DNA of 64,000 nucleotides, from NCBI GenBank assembly GCA_013297875.1, contig JAAFIW010000006.1:171684-235683 (forward strand), read 5' to 3'. Below, in pieces: positions 1-7,066 of the stretch. The position numbers and the translations under genes are program-made. The notes under the pieces are model-generated. The model saw nothing but the letters and a program-made list of their open reading frames with translations. It was not told the DNA's origin and did not search any database. Source of the DNA: Comamonadaceae bacterium (GTDB lineage: Bacteria > Pseudomonadota > Gammaproteobacteria > Burkholderiales > Burkholderiaceae_C). Every line of letters begins with the position of its first letter. Position 1 is the stretch's first letter.

Positions 1-314
1 ACGGCGGTGACCACGCGCTGGCGCGGTGGCAGGGGCGGCACCTGCGGGGCCAGGAACAGCTGGCTGCGCAAGGCGCGCAGCGGCTTGGCAGGCAGAGACC
101 ATGGATCTTGTCCACCCAGTTGTAACTGCCCGGCAGACGGCTTGAGCGCGCAGGCAAGCAGGTGCAGCAAAGTCGTTTTGCCCGCGCCCGAGGGGCCGAT
201 GACGGCTAGTTGCTCGCCTGCGGCCACCTGCAAGCTGACACCGCGCAGGGCGGCAAGCGCAGCCGCTGCGGCGGCTGGGTGGCGGGCCGAGACGCTGTCA
301 AGCGCGAATTTCAT
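1..314 (-). CDS. ABC transporter ATP-binding protein, PhnC-like (3' part cut by window edge)
   Basis: Only the first ~105 residues are in the window; the gene runs off position 1. The start is ATG at 314-312. The product opens with a normal ABC ATPase N-terminus, with Walker [10 protein letters not shown] near residue 43, then a Q-loop-like segment (QLFLAPQ). It is the likely energising subunit for the periplasmic binding protein encoded just upstream (496-1365, same strand), as in PhnCDE phosphonate/phosphite-type importers. Its place next to senA, senB and selD suggests a selenium oxyanion or selenium compound as substrate; this is inference from context. The permease is not in the window and may follow beyond position 1. 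The ATPase call is secure, the substrate is not. Confidence 0.85.
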   Translation of the reverse strand, partial: MKFALDSVSARHPAAAAAALAALRGVSLQVAAGEQLAVIGPSGAGKTTLLHLLACALKPSAGQLQLGGQDPWSLPAKPLRALRSQLFLAPQVPPLPPRQRVVTA

Positions 315-330
315 CGCGAAAAAGTGCTTT

Positions 331-366
331 CAGCCCAGAGATTCATTGCTGGAGCAGCTATCAAAA
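331..366. repeat. GCTCAAGCAGCTAT-family dispersed repeat, copy 1
   Basis: Variant copy (cattgctggagcagctatc) preceded by the CAGCCCAG flank seen in other copies. It lies just 5' of the ATPase start. Confidence 0.6.
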
Positions 367-379
367 AATGAGTAAAGGT

Positions 380-490
380 CAATGACAAATGATCTGCCCT
401 GCGGGCTTGAATGACAGATGACTGGCATGCCAATCGCGCAAGGGAGGTCATTTGTCATCAAAGCCGCACCAGCGGCAAAGTCATCCGTCA
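380..490. repeat. Modular repeat with ATGACARATGAC units, copy 1
   Basis: Units ATGACAAATGA, ATGACAGATGAC and their complements (GTCATTTGTCAT, GTCATCCGTCAT) alternate with short GC hairpins (GCCCTGCGGGC, GCCGCACCAGCGGC). It fills the gap between the transporter ATPase and binding-protein genes. Related copies lie at 15231-15344 and 63782-63824. Confidence 0.75.
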
Positions 491-495
491 TCGGG

Positions 496-1365
496 TTACT
501 TCAACAAACCCGCACTGCGCCCCGCCGCCTCAATACCCTTGTAGTTGTCTGCCTTGGTGGCCACAAAGCGCGTGGCGCGCTGCAGCTCCAGAATTTCTTT
601 GCCTTCGGGGGTGGATTTGTTCAGGTCCAGAAAGGCTTTGCTCAGTTTTTCCTGCATCGCAGCCGGCATGTCGGCATGCACCGTCCAGTTGTAGTCAAAG
701 TAGGGCGGGGTGGTGAAAAACACGCGCACCTGGGTGGGGTCTACCTTTTTGTCGGCCACAAATTTCTCCCACACCGACATGTTCAAAGCGCCCGCATCGA
801 CCTTGCCCGCGGCCACGGCGGCAATGGTCGCGTCGTGCGCGCCCGAGAAGGCCACGCGCTTGAAGTCTTTGTCGGGGTCGACCTTGGCGTCCAGCAAAAA
901 GCTGCGCGGCATCAGGTGGCCCGAGGTGCTGGACGGCGAACCGAAGCTCACGGTCTTGCCTTTCAAATCGGCCAGGGTTTTGATGGACGCGTCGGTGGTG
1001 ATGAAGACCGATTTGAAGCGCTCGTCTTCTTCTCGCTGCACCAGCGGCACCGCCTTGCCGCCCGAGCGCACGTTGGCCTGCACAAAGGTAAAGCCACCAA
1101 ACCAGGCCATGTCCACCTGCTTGTTGGCCAGCGCCTCGACGGAGGCGGCGTAGTCGGTCACGGGGATGAATTCGACCTTCATGCCCAGGCGGCTCTCCAG
1201 GTACTTGATCAGCGGCCCGGCCTTGCGCTGCAATTCGGTGGGGGCTTCGTCGGGGATGGCGGTGAATTTGAAGACGGGGGCTTGGGCTTGGACGCCGAGG
1301 GCGGCGACGGCCAGAGAGGCAGCAAGCAGGGTGCGGCGGGCGATGGAAAACAGGTGAGGGGTCAT
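496..1365 (-). CDS. Phosphate/phosphonate-type (PhnD-like) ABC substrate-binding protein, putative selenium-compound importer
   Basis: A 289-residue periplasmic binding protein. I start it at ATG 1365 because a signal peptide follows at once (RRTLLAASLAVAALGVQAQA, cleavage near residue 28); the open frame extends upstream to 1518 only through a repeat. The mature part has PhnD-family features: FTAIPDE near the N-terminus, YLESRLGMKVEFIPVTDYAASVEAL, VDMAWFGGFTFV, a GSPSSTSGHLMPRSFL ligand-loop stretch and a GAHDATIAAVAAGKVDAGAL segment. I recall that a PhnD subfamily found beside selD is named 'putative selenate ABC transporter substrate-binding protein'; this protein fits that context. It would be co-transcribed with the ATPase (gap 181 nt, filled by a repeat) and possibly with senA upstream. 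Phosphite or phosphonate remain alternative substrates. Confidence 0.8.
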   Translation of the reverse strand: MTPHLFSIARRTLLAASLAVAALGVQAQAPVFKFTAIPDEAPTELQRKAGPLIKYLESRLGMKVEFIPVTDYAASVEALANKQVDMAWFGGFTFVQANVRSGGKAVPLVQREEDERFKSVFITTDASIKTLADLKGKTVSFGSPSSTSGHLMPRSFLLDAKVDPDKDFKRVAFSGAHDATIAAVAAGKVDAGALNMSVWEKFVADKKVDPTQVRVFFTTPPYFDYNWTVHADMPAAMQEKLSKAFLDLNKSTPEGKEILELQRATRFVATKADNYKGIEAAGRSAGLLK

Positions 1366-1469
1366 GTAAAAGGTTCTCGGGGAAGTTGGCAAAGTCACAA
1401 CGGTTGAATTAAACCTGAAGCGCTCAAACCTTTGCCGGGACTCGGCCTGGTTGTCGGCGGGGCAGGGAA

Positions 1470-1630
1470 AAATTGGGGTCAGATCAAAATTTAGGACACG
1501 GTCTGAATCGACGGGCAAGACGCTCGTACGAAATTTTGCTCTGACCCCAATTTGCGGTTCCGGTGCGTCGTATGGGCTGCTCGTGCCCCGGGGCTACCAC
1601 GTCCTGAACTGTGATCCGACCCCAATTGCT
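1470..1630. repeat. Inverted repeat of the AAATTGGGGTCAGA type (BIME-like)
   Basis: Left arm 1470-1492 (aaattggggtcagatc and on) pairs with right arm 1531-1553; only one base differs across 23. A third half-site (CCGACCCCAATTG) is at 1617-1629. Such repeats are known around REP-associated tyrosine transposases in betaproteobacteria. It occupies the senA to binding-protein gap. A second full copy is at 59479-59568. Confidence 0.8.
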
Positions 1631-1632
1631 TG

Positions 1633-2913
1633 TCACCCACCACAACTGCGAAACCCCGCCGCCACGTCGTTGCGATGCGCTTCAAAGAAGTTTCGATACC
1701 GCGCATGCGCCAGCCACGGCGATGTGGCTGCGCAGGCACCCCGCAGCGCCTGGTGCGTGCCAAACCAGGGCTGGGAATAGTCGCGGTAGGGGTGGGGTAC
1801 AAAGCCGGGGTAGGCGGCAAACGAGCTGGCTGTCCATTCCCACACGCTGCCCCAGGCGAAGCCCGGCTGCGTCAAGGCGGCGTATTCCCACTGTGCCTCC
1901 GTGGGAAGAGCGCGCCCGGCCCAGCGGCACCAGGCTTGGGCTTCGTGCAGGCTGAGGTGGGTGGCGCTGGCGGCGGGGTTGAGTGAACACACCGTGCCAC
2001 TTTCCACGTTATTCGGTACTTTCGCCCAGGTAGTTATTGCTGAGTTAGCTCCTGAATCAATAGCATTCGGTTTGAATACTCGGCGCAGGTAGCGTGGGGC
2101 TTTCAGGCCGGATTGCTGCAGCCAGGCCCAACCGGCTGGGCTCCACCACTGCGGGTCTTGGTAGCCGCCCGCTTGAACAAACGGGAGGTAGCGTGACCAG
2201 CTTACCGGCGCCGCATCCATGGTGCAGGCGGCCAATTCAATCGGATGTCTGCCCAGCTCATTGTCAAAAGCAAAGCCTTGCGCTGGGCTGCCCACGACAT
2301 GGGTTTGCGCGGGCATGTGCACAGTCGGTATTGGAGTTGTCAACGGGGGCGACGCCAACGCCATGCCAACCTGAATTCCCAAAGTCTGTGCCATGTAGAC
2401 CGCCGCCTCGTTGTGCATGGCTTCGTGCAAGGCCACCAAGCGGAAAAAATACAAATCGTCGTCGCTGGCCTGTAGCGGCAGCTCGTCCAGCAGCCCCAGC
2501 GTCTGCGCGTGCGTGGTGTTCAGAAAGTCGCGGGTGGCGGTCAGATCAGGCAGGGCCAGTTGCCACCGGCTGTCGTGCGGTACCTCGCTCGAGTTGTACC
2601 AGGCATCTGCACCGGCCAGACACGATTTTTCGCGCGTGTGCGCCACATCGCAGGCCACACCGCGTGCGCGCTGGCGGTTGCGCGCCACCCAAAACTCCTG
2701 AAACCAGGCCACATGGCCCCACTCCCACAGCGGCGGATTCAGCTCGGGCCGCTGCGGTACCTGCAACGAGGAGCCCAAGGCTGTCGCGTAGTCGTCGAGC
2801 AAAGCCAGGGTGTTGACTCGAATGGCTAACAGGGCCTCGCGCACATCGTCGCGCGTGCCGGTTCTCAAGCGTTGCGCTGGCGTAGAGCTATAAACAGGTG
2901 ATGCAGAAACCAT
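1633..2913 (-). CDS. senA: Selenoneine synthase SenA (EgtB-like sulfoxide synthase family)
   Basis: A 426-residue member of the EgtB/SenA family, non-heme iron enzymes that join a Se or S donor to trimethylhistidine (hercynine). The N-terminal DinB-like half has the iron-binding histidine pattern: GHVAWFQE (His67) and LHEAMHNEA (His163, His167). The C-terminal half is a formylglycine-generating-enzyme-like fold with GRALPTEAQWEYAA, SVWEWTAS (366-373) and a final AAGFRSCGG. SenA uses the selenosugar made by SenB. The gene is divergent from senB, with the start codons overlapping. Around residues 281-300 the protein has an insert encoded by a degenerate dispersed repeat. EgtB for ergothioneine is the main alternative, but the adjacent senB and selD strongly favour SenA. 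Confidence 0.9.
   Translation of the reverse strand: MVSASPVYSSTPAQRLRTGTRDDVREALLAIRVNTLALLDDYATALGSSLQVPQRPELNPPLWEWGHVAWFQEFWVARNRQRARGVACDVAHTREKSCLAGADAWYNSSEVPHDSRWQLALPDLTATRDFLNTTHAQTLGLLDELPLQASDDDLYFFRLVALHEAMHNEAAVYMAQTLGIQVGMALASPPLTTPIPTVHMPAQTHVVGSPAQGFAFDNELGRHPIELAACTMDAAPVSWSRYLPFVQAGGYQDPQWWSPAGWAWLQQSGLKAPRYLRRVFKPNAIDSGANSAITTWAKVPNNVESGTVCSLNPAASATHLSLHEAQAWCRWAGRALPTEAQWEYAALTQPGFAWGSVWEWTASSFAAYPGFVPHPYRDYSQPWFGTHQALRGACAATSPWLAHARYRNFFEAHRNDVAAGFRSCGG
2032..2072. repeat. Degenerate GCTCAAGCAGCTAT-family repeat inside senA
   Basis: attgctgagttagctcctg followed by aatcaatagca resembles the dispersed family (attgctggagcagctat...atagc). It is in frame and encodes the NAIDSGANSAIT region of SenA. 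Confidence 0.4.
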
Positions 2914-3896
2914 CGGTCGTTATCGTGAGCCCGGCGCTGGCCGCTGCCAACAATGGCAACTGGCAAACCGCGCGACGTTGGGCGGGTTTTTTGAGTCAAA
3001 ACTATCGTACCCGCATCACTTTGCAATGGCCCGATGGCCCGACCAGCAAACAAGACCACGTGATGTTGGCATTGCACGCCCGTCGCTCAGCCCCATCTGT
3101 GCAGGCCTGGGCGCAAGCGCATCCGCAGCGCGGCCTGGCGGTGGTGCTAACGGGCACTGACCTGTACCGCGACATTGCAGTCGATCCCGCCGCTCAGCAG
3201 TCGCTGCATCTGGCCCAGCGGCTGGTGGTGCTGCAACCGCTGGGCCTGCAAAGCCTGCCAGCAGAACACCAGGCCAAGGCGCAAGCGATTTTTCAGTCCG
3301 TCTCCACCCGCCAAACCCTGTCCAAAACCCAGCGCCATCTACGCGTGGTGATGGTGGGCCATTTGCGCGCCGAAAAGTCGCCGCAAACCCTGTTTGAAGC
3401 GGTTCACCTCCTGCGCGATGAGCCCAGCATCTTGATCGACCACATTGGCGCTGCCAGCGACGCCGCCCTGGGCCAGCAAGCCCAAGCCACAGCCGCGGCC
3501 TGCCCGCGCTACCGCTGGCTGGGCGCGCTGCCGCACGCGGCCACGCGCGGGTACATTCAGCGCGCCCACTTGCTGGTGCATACCAGCGCCATGGAAGGCG
3601 GCGCGCATGTGTTGATGGAGGCTGTGTGCAGTGGCACGCCAGTGCTGGCCTCGCGCATTGACGGCAATGTGGGCATGCTGGGTAAGGGCTACGTGGGCTA
3701 CTTTGAGCCAGGTGATGCAGCCGGTCTGGTCAGCTTGTTGCGCGCCTGCGCCGCAGAGCTGACTGCAAGCTCACCGGGCAACTGGCTCGCAACATTGCAA
3801 GCACAATGCGCCTCCCGCGCACATTTGTTTGCCCCGCAGGCCGAGCAAACAGCGCTGCTCGCACTCGTTCGGGAATTGATTCAGGAAACCTCATGA
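2901..3896 (+). CDS. senB: Selenosugar synthase SenB (GT4-type glycosyltransferase)
   Basis: A 331-residue glycosyltransferase of the family long annotated as TIGR04348 and now known as SenB. SenB makes a 1-seleno-sugar from selenophosphate and a UDP-sugar, which SenA then uses. Features: N-terminal PALAAANNGNWQTARRWAGFL, an acceptor-domain KQDHVMLALHARRSA, the linker VVMVGHLRAEKSPQTLFEAV (GT4 donor-domain start), and the donor site LVHTSAMEGGAHVLMEAVCSGTPVLASRIDGN with the conserved ExG...E pattern. The ATG at 2901 follows an in-frame GTG at 2898; either could be used. The 5' end overlaps senA by 13 nt on the other strand. The 3' end overlaps selD by ATGA, which indicates translational coupling. 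Confidence 0.9.
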   Translation: MQKPSVVIVSPALAAANNGNWQTARRWAGFLSQNYRTRITLQWPDGPTSKQDHVMLALHARRSAPSVQAWAQAHPQRGLAVVLTGTDLYRDIAVDPAAQQSLHLAQRLVVLQPLGLQSLPAEHQAKAQAIFQSVSTRQTLSKTQRHLRVVMVGHLRAEKSPQTLFEAVHLLRDEPSILIDHIGAASDAALGQQAQATAAACPRYRWLGALPHAATRGYIQRAHLLVHTSAMEGGAHVLMEAVCSGTPVLASRIDGNVGMLGKGYVGYFEPGDAAGLVSLLRACAAELTASSPGNWLATLQAQCASRAHLFAPQAEQTALLALVRELIQETS

Positions 3897-4966
3897 CAAC
3901 ACCATCTTTTCAACCCACCCTGGGCGAACCCCGCCTGACCAGCTTGTCGCACGGCGGCGGCTGCGGCTGCAAGATTGCACCCGGCGTGCTCTCTGAAATT
4001 CTCAAAAGCACAAGCGCCATGCCCATTCCGCCACAACTGCTGGTGGGCATTGAAACCGCTGACGACGCCGCCGTGTACCAGCTCAACGACGAGCAGGCGC
4101 TGATCGCCACCACCGACTTTTTCATGCCCATCGTCGACGACCCGTACGAGTTTGGCCGCATTGCCGCCACCAATGCCATCAGCGACGTGTATGCGATGGG
4201 CGGCACACCCATCATGGCGCTGGCCCTGGTGGGCATGCCCATCAACGTGCTCTCCACCGCCACCATCGGGAAAATTCTGGACGGCGGCCAAAGCGTGTGC
4301 CGCGCGGCGGGCATCCCTATTGCGGGTGGCCACACGATTGATTCAGTGGAGCCGATTTACGGCCTGGTGGCCCTGGGCCTGGTGCACCCCAAGCGTGTGA
4401 AGCGCAATGCCGATGCCAAGGCAGGCGACGTGCTGGTGTTGGGTAAACCCATCGGGGTGGGCGTGTTGTCAGCAGCTCTGAAGAAAGAAATTCTCAGCGC
4501 CGACGGCTACGCACAAATGATCGCCAACACCACGAAACTGAACACCCCCGGCCCCGAGCTGGCCGCGCTGGATGGCGTGCATGCGCTGACCGACATCACC
4601 GGTTTTGGTCTGGCCGGCCATGTGCTGGAGCTGGCCCGCGGTGCCAAGCTGGGCGTGCGCATTGACTGGAACCAGGTGCCCCTGCTGCCCGGCGTGCGCG
4701 AGCTGGCGGCGCAAGGCGTGGTCACCGGCGCATCGGGTCGCAACTGGGCGGGGTATGGGCATGATGTGACGCTGCCCACAGGCTTTACCGAATGCGACAA
4801 AGCCTTGCTGAGCGACCCGCAAACCAGCGGTGGCCTGCTGGTGTCTTGCGCGCCTGAAGCCTTGCCCGACGTGCTGGCAATTTTTCAGCGGCATGGGTTT
4901 ACGGCGGCGGGGGTGGTGGGGGAGGTGACGGCTGGGGATGCGGGGCGCTTACACGTACAGGAGTGA
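3893..4966 (+). CDS. selD: Selenide, water dikinase (selenophosphate synthetase), SelD/SenC
   Basis: A 357-residue selenophosphate synthetase: selenide + ATP + water give selenophosphate + AMP + phosphate. It is the standard Cys form. GGGCGCKIAPGVL carries Cys24, Cys26 and Lys27, matching E. coli Cys17, Cys19 and Lys20. Other family motifs: DDAAVYQL, TTDFFMPIVDDPYEFGRIAATNAISD, AMGGTPIMALAL, GGHTIDSVEPIYGLVALG, LTDITGFGLAGH, SDPQTSGGLLV. The start at 3893 overlaps the senB stop (ATGA). In the selenoneine pathway the SelD homologue is called SenC. The same product could feed selenocysteine or selenouridine in tRNA; no selA, selB or selU is in the window. Confidence 0.95.
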   Translation: MTTPSFQPTLGEPRLTSLSHGGGCGCKIAPGVLSEILKSTSAMPIPPQLLVGIETADDAAVYQLNDEQALIATTDFFMPIVDDPYEFGRIAATNAISDVYAMGGTPIMALALVGMPINVLSTATIGKILDGGQSVCRAAGIPIAGGHTIDSVEPIYGLVALGLVHPKRVKRNADAKAGDVLVLGKPIGVGVLSAALKKEILSADGYAQMIANTTKLNTPGPELAALDGVHALTDITGFGLAGHVLELARGAKLGVRIDWNQVPLLPGVRELAAQGVVTGASGRNWAGYGHDVTLPTGFTECDKALLSDPQTSGGLLVSCAPEALPDVLAIFQRHGFTAAGVVGEVTAGDAGRLHVQE

Positions 4967-5007
4967 TCGCGTCGGCAAGCGGGAAAACCCATAGTTTTCA
5001 AGTAAGA

Positions 5008-5062
5008 ACTCCCTGAGCCCATAGAAAGACTGCTCAAGCAGCTATCATTTTTGATAGTTCAC
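5008..5062. repeat. GCTCAAGCAGCTAT-family dispersed repeat
   Basis: Intergenic copy with actgctcaagcagctatc and a short stem (atcatttttgat). The rest of 4967-5170 shows no gene. Confidence 0.75.
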
Positions 5063-5170
5063 TCCCTTCATTGAGTGGCAAGTCACGATCCGCGTTTGCG
5101 TCAGGGATCGGCATGAGCAAGAAAATCTGCGCTATAGCAATATTCACTTTTACCGGCCGAAAGCAACCCT

Positions 5171-6319
5171 ATGCTCATTAGCAACATCCGACTGAAAAAT
5201 TGGCGCAACTTCCAATCGTTGGATCTGCCCTTGCGTGACGTGTCCTATGTCCTGGGTCCTAACGCTTCGGGGAAGTCCAATCTGTTGGACGCCTTGCGAT
5301 TTCTGCGCGATGTCAGCAAGACCAAAGGTGGGGGGCTGCAAGCGGCCATTGCGGAACGGGGTGGCATCTCAAAGGTAAGGTGTCTTCACGCCCGTCGCGA
5401 CCCCGAAGTGCAGATCGATGTTGAATTCAGCCACGAGTTAGATCAGCATCCCGTGTGGCAATACGTGCTGGCTTTCAAGCCGGAGGGCAAGGGCGCGCAG
5501 CGTCTGCTGGTTTCTCGCGAGCAGGTTTGGAAAGACGGCAAGCTGTTGTTGAATCGGCCAGACTCCAAGGATGACGCAGACGTGTTGCTCCGCACCCAGA
5601 CGCACTTGGAGCAAATTCAGACCAATATCAAGTTCCGTGAAGTGGCTGATTTTTTGAGCGACATCACCTACCTGCACCTGGTGCCCCAGTTGCTGCGGTT
5701 TGGTGAAAAGATTGGCGGACATCGGCTCACGGACGATCCTTTTGGTCAAGGCTTTTTGGAGCGCTTGTCCAAGACACAGGAAAAGACCAGAAACTCCCGC
5801 CTGGCCAAAATTTCAAAGGCGTTGTCGCTGGCGGTGCCTCAGTTTCAAGATTTGCGTTTTAACAAAGACGAGATGGGGCACCCGCATTTGGAGGCTCGTT
5901 ATGCGCACCATCGCCCTAACGCCGGCTGGCAATCGGAGGAGCATTTTTCGGATGGAACGCTGCGCTTGTTTGGCCTGCTCTGGGCGTTGCTGGAAGGCAG
6001 CTCCATGTTGTTGCTAGAAGAGCCAGAAATCTCGCTGAACGATGCCATCGTGAAAGAAATCCCTTTGATCGTCGACCGTTTGCAACGTGATCGAAAAACA
6101 AAGCGGCAAGTCATCTTGACGACCCATAGCGATGCTTTGTTGAGCAACCCGGGCATTGACGAGCGGGGTGTTGTGATTCTGGAAACCGGCAAGCAAGGCA
6201 CCACCGGGCGGGCGTTGGATGCCAGTGAAAGACAGGCACTGGGTGCCGGACTCAGTGTTGCTGAGGTAGTGTTACCCAAGACCCGACCCGAGAAGGTGTC
6301 ACAGCTGGGCTTGTGGTGA
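5171..6319 (+). CDS. AAA family ATPase (SMC/RecF/OLD-like, COG4637 type), putative defence ATPase
   Basis: A 382-residue ABC-type ATPase of the OLD/RecF kind. Residues 1-20 match the usual opening (ISNIRLKNWRNFQSLDL). Walker A is GPNASGKS (29-36). The signature region is HFSDGTLRLFGLLWALLEG (258-276), Walker B is MLLLEEPE (279-286), and the H-loop is VILTTHSDALL (His319). Between Walker A and the signature lies a short helical insert, not a long SMC coiled coil. The stop overlaps the start of the next gene by one base (TGATG), so the two are very likely co-translated. Its partner has a TOPRIM-like pattern. Together they look like a split OLD-type nuclease, as in PARIS-like anti-phage systems; that role is inferred. 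Confidence 0.8.
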   Translation: MLISNIRLKNWRNFQSLDLPLRDVSYVLGPNASGKSNLLDALRFLRDVSKTKGGGLQAAIAERGGISKVRCLHARRDPEVQIDVEFSHELDQHPVWQYVLAFKPEGKGAQRLLVSREQVWKDGKLLLNRPDSKDDADVLLRTQTHLEQIQTNIKFREVADFLSDITYLHLVPQLLRFGEKIGGHRLTDDPFGQGFLERLSKTQEKTRNSRLAKISKALSLAVPQFQDLRFNKDEMGHPHLEARYAHHRPNAGWQSEEHFSDGTLRLFGLLWALLEGSSMLLLEEPEISLNDAIVKEIPLIVDRLQRDRKTKRQVILTTHSDALLSNPGIDERGVVILETGKQGTTGRALDASERQALGAGLSVAEVVLPKTRPEKVSQLGLW

Positions 6320-6927
6320 TGACGCCGATTGCGATCGCAACCGAAGACCAACTTAGTGAGGCAATTGCGCTACGCTTGATTGCTGACCTATCAACGCCGC
6401 ATTTGATTCAGCATAGGCTGGGCAAGAGAGGTGATGGGTATCTAAAGTCCAAGATGGGAAGCTGGTACCAAATGGCACAACAGCAAGTGATGGTGGTGTT
6501 GATGGACTTGGATCGTGCAAATTGCCTGGTCGAATTTCGTGATCAATGGTTAGTCGCCAAGCCCCCACAAAACCTGCTGTTAAGGATCGCTGTTCGCGAG
6601 GTGGAGTCTTGGGTGCTTGCGGATCACGCGGCGATGCGGGTGCTGATCGGGCCAAAGGGTGTTTTGCCTGCCGCGCCCGATGAATTGGCAGACCCAAAGC
6701 AGTCTTTATTGCAACTCGCCAAGAGTGCGCCCAAACAAATCAGGGATGACTTGCTGAAAACAGTTGACGGTAATGTGATGCAAGGTTTGGGATACAACGC
6801 CCGTCTGACTGCCTGGGTCAACTCCGAATGGAGCCCGCAACGCGCGGCAGCTCGCTCCCCAAGTTTGGCTCGGGCGCGATTGCGACTGAACGAAATGGTA
6901 GGTGCATATGCATCGCCCAAAATCTAA
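6319..6927 (+). CDS. Putative TOPRIM-like (DUF4276/DUF4435-type) partner of the AAA ATPase
   Basis: A 202-residue protein starting at the ATG that overlaps the ATPase stop (GTG at 6313 is also in frame). An acidic residue at the end of the first strand (AIATEDQLSEAIALRLI, Glu9), a DxD at the end of a hydrophobic strand (VMVVLMDLD, Asp63/Asp65) and REVESWVLAD (Glu94, Glu96, Asp102) fit a small TOPRIM fold, the nuclease fold of OLD and PARIS AriB-type proteins. I do not recognise the exact family. The tight one-base overlap with the ATPase gene supports joint function. The catalytic assignment is inference from pattern only; a non-nuclease effector is possible. Confidence 0.6.
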   Translation: MTPIAIATEDQLSEAIALRLIADLSTPHLIQHRLGKRGDGYLKSKMGSWYQMAQQQVMVVLMDLDRANCLVEFRDQWLVAKPPQNLLLRIAVREVESWVLADHAAMRVLIGPKGVLPAAPDELADPKQSLLQLAKSAPKQIRDDLLKTVDGNVMQGLGYNARLTAWVNSEWSPQRAAARSPSLARARLRLNEMVGAYASPKI

Positions 6928-7015
6928 TTGATTAGCGCAGGACGACCAGCTAAACAATCGCTAGCCCCGCTATTCTGATAACTGATGCGAAGCTACGCCA
7001 AATTGGTTTCTCATC

Positions 7016-7056
7016 CTTGAAAATACTACTCAAGCAGCTATCATTTTTGATGGTCT
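7016..7056. repeat. GCTCAAGCAGCTAT-family dispersed repeat
   Basis: Copy with actactcaagcagctatc followed by atttttgat, at the 3' end of the MurA-like gene. Confidence 0.7.
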
Positions 7057-7066
7057 CATCAGTAGC

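Noticed and set aside
418..1407. 329-residue open frame on the plus strand
   Set aside because: Antisense to the PhnD-like gene, low-complexity composition, begins inside a repeat.
1451..1820. Short open frames around the GGGGTCAGA repeat
   Set aside because: Built from repeat sequence and the 3' end of senA; no recognisable protein.
1633..2913. EgtB for ergothioneine instead of SenA
   Set aside because: No egtD is adjacent, while senB and selD are; the gene set fits selenoneine. EgtB remains possible only if the context is misleading.
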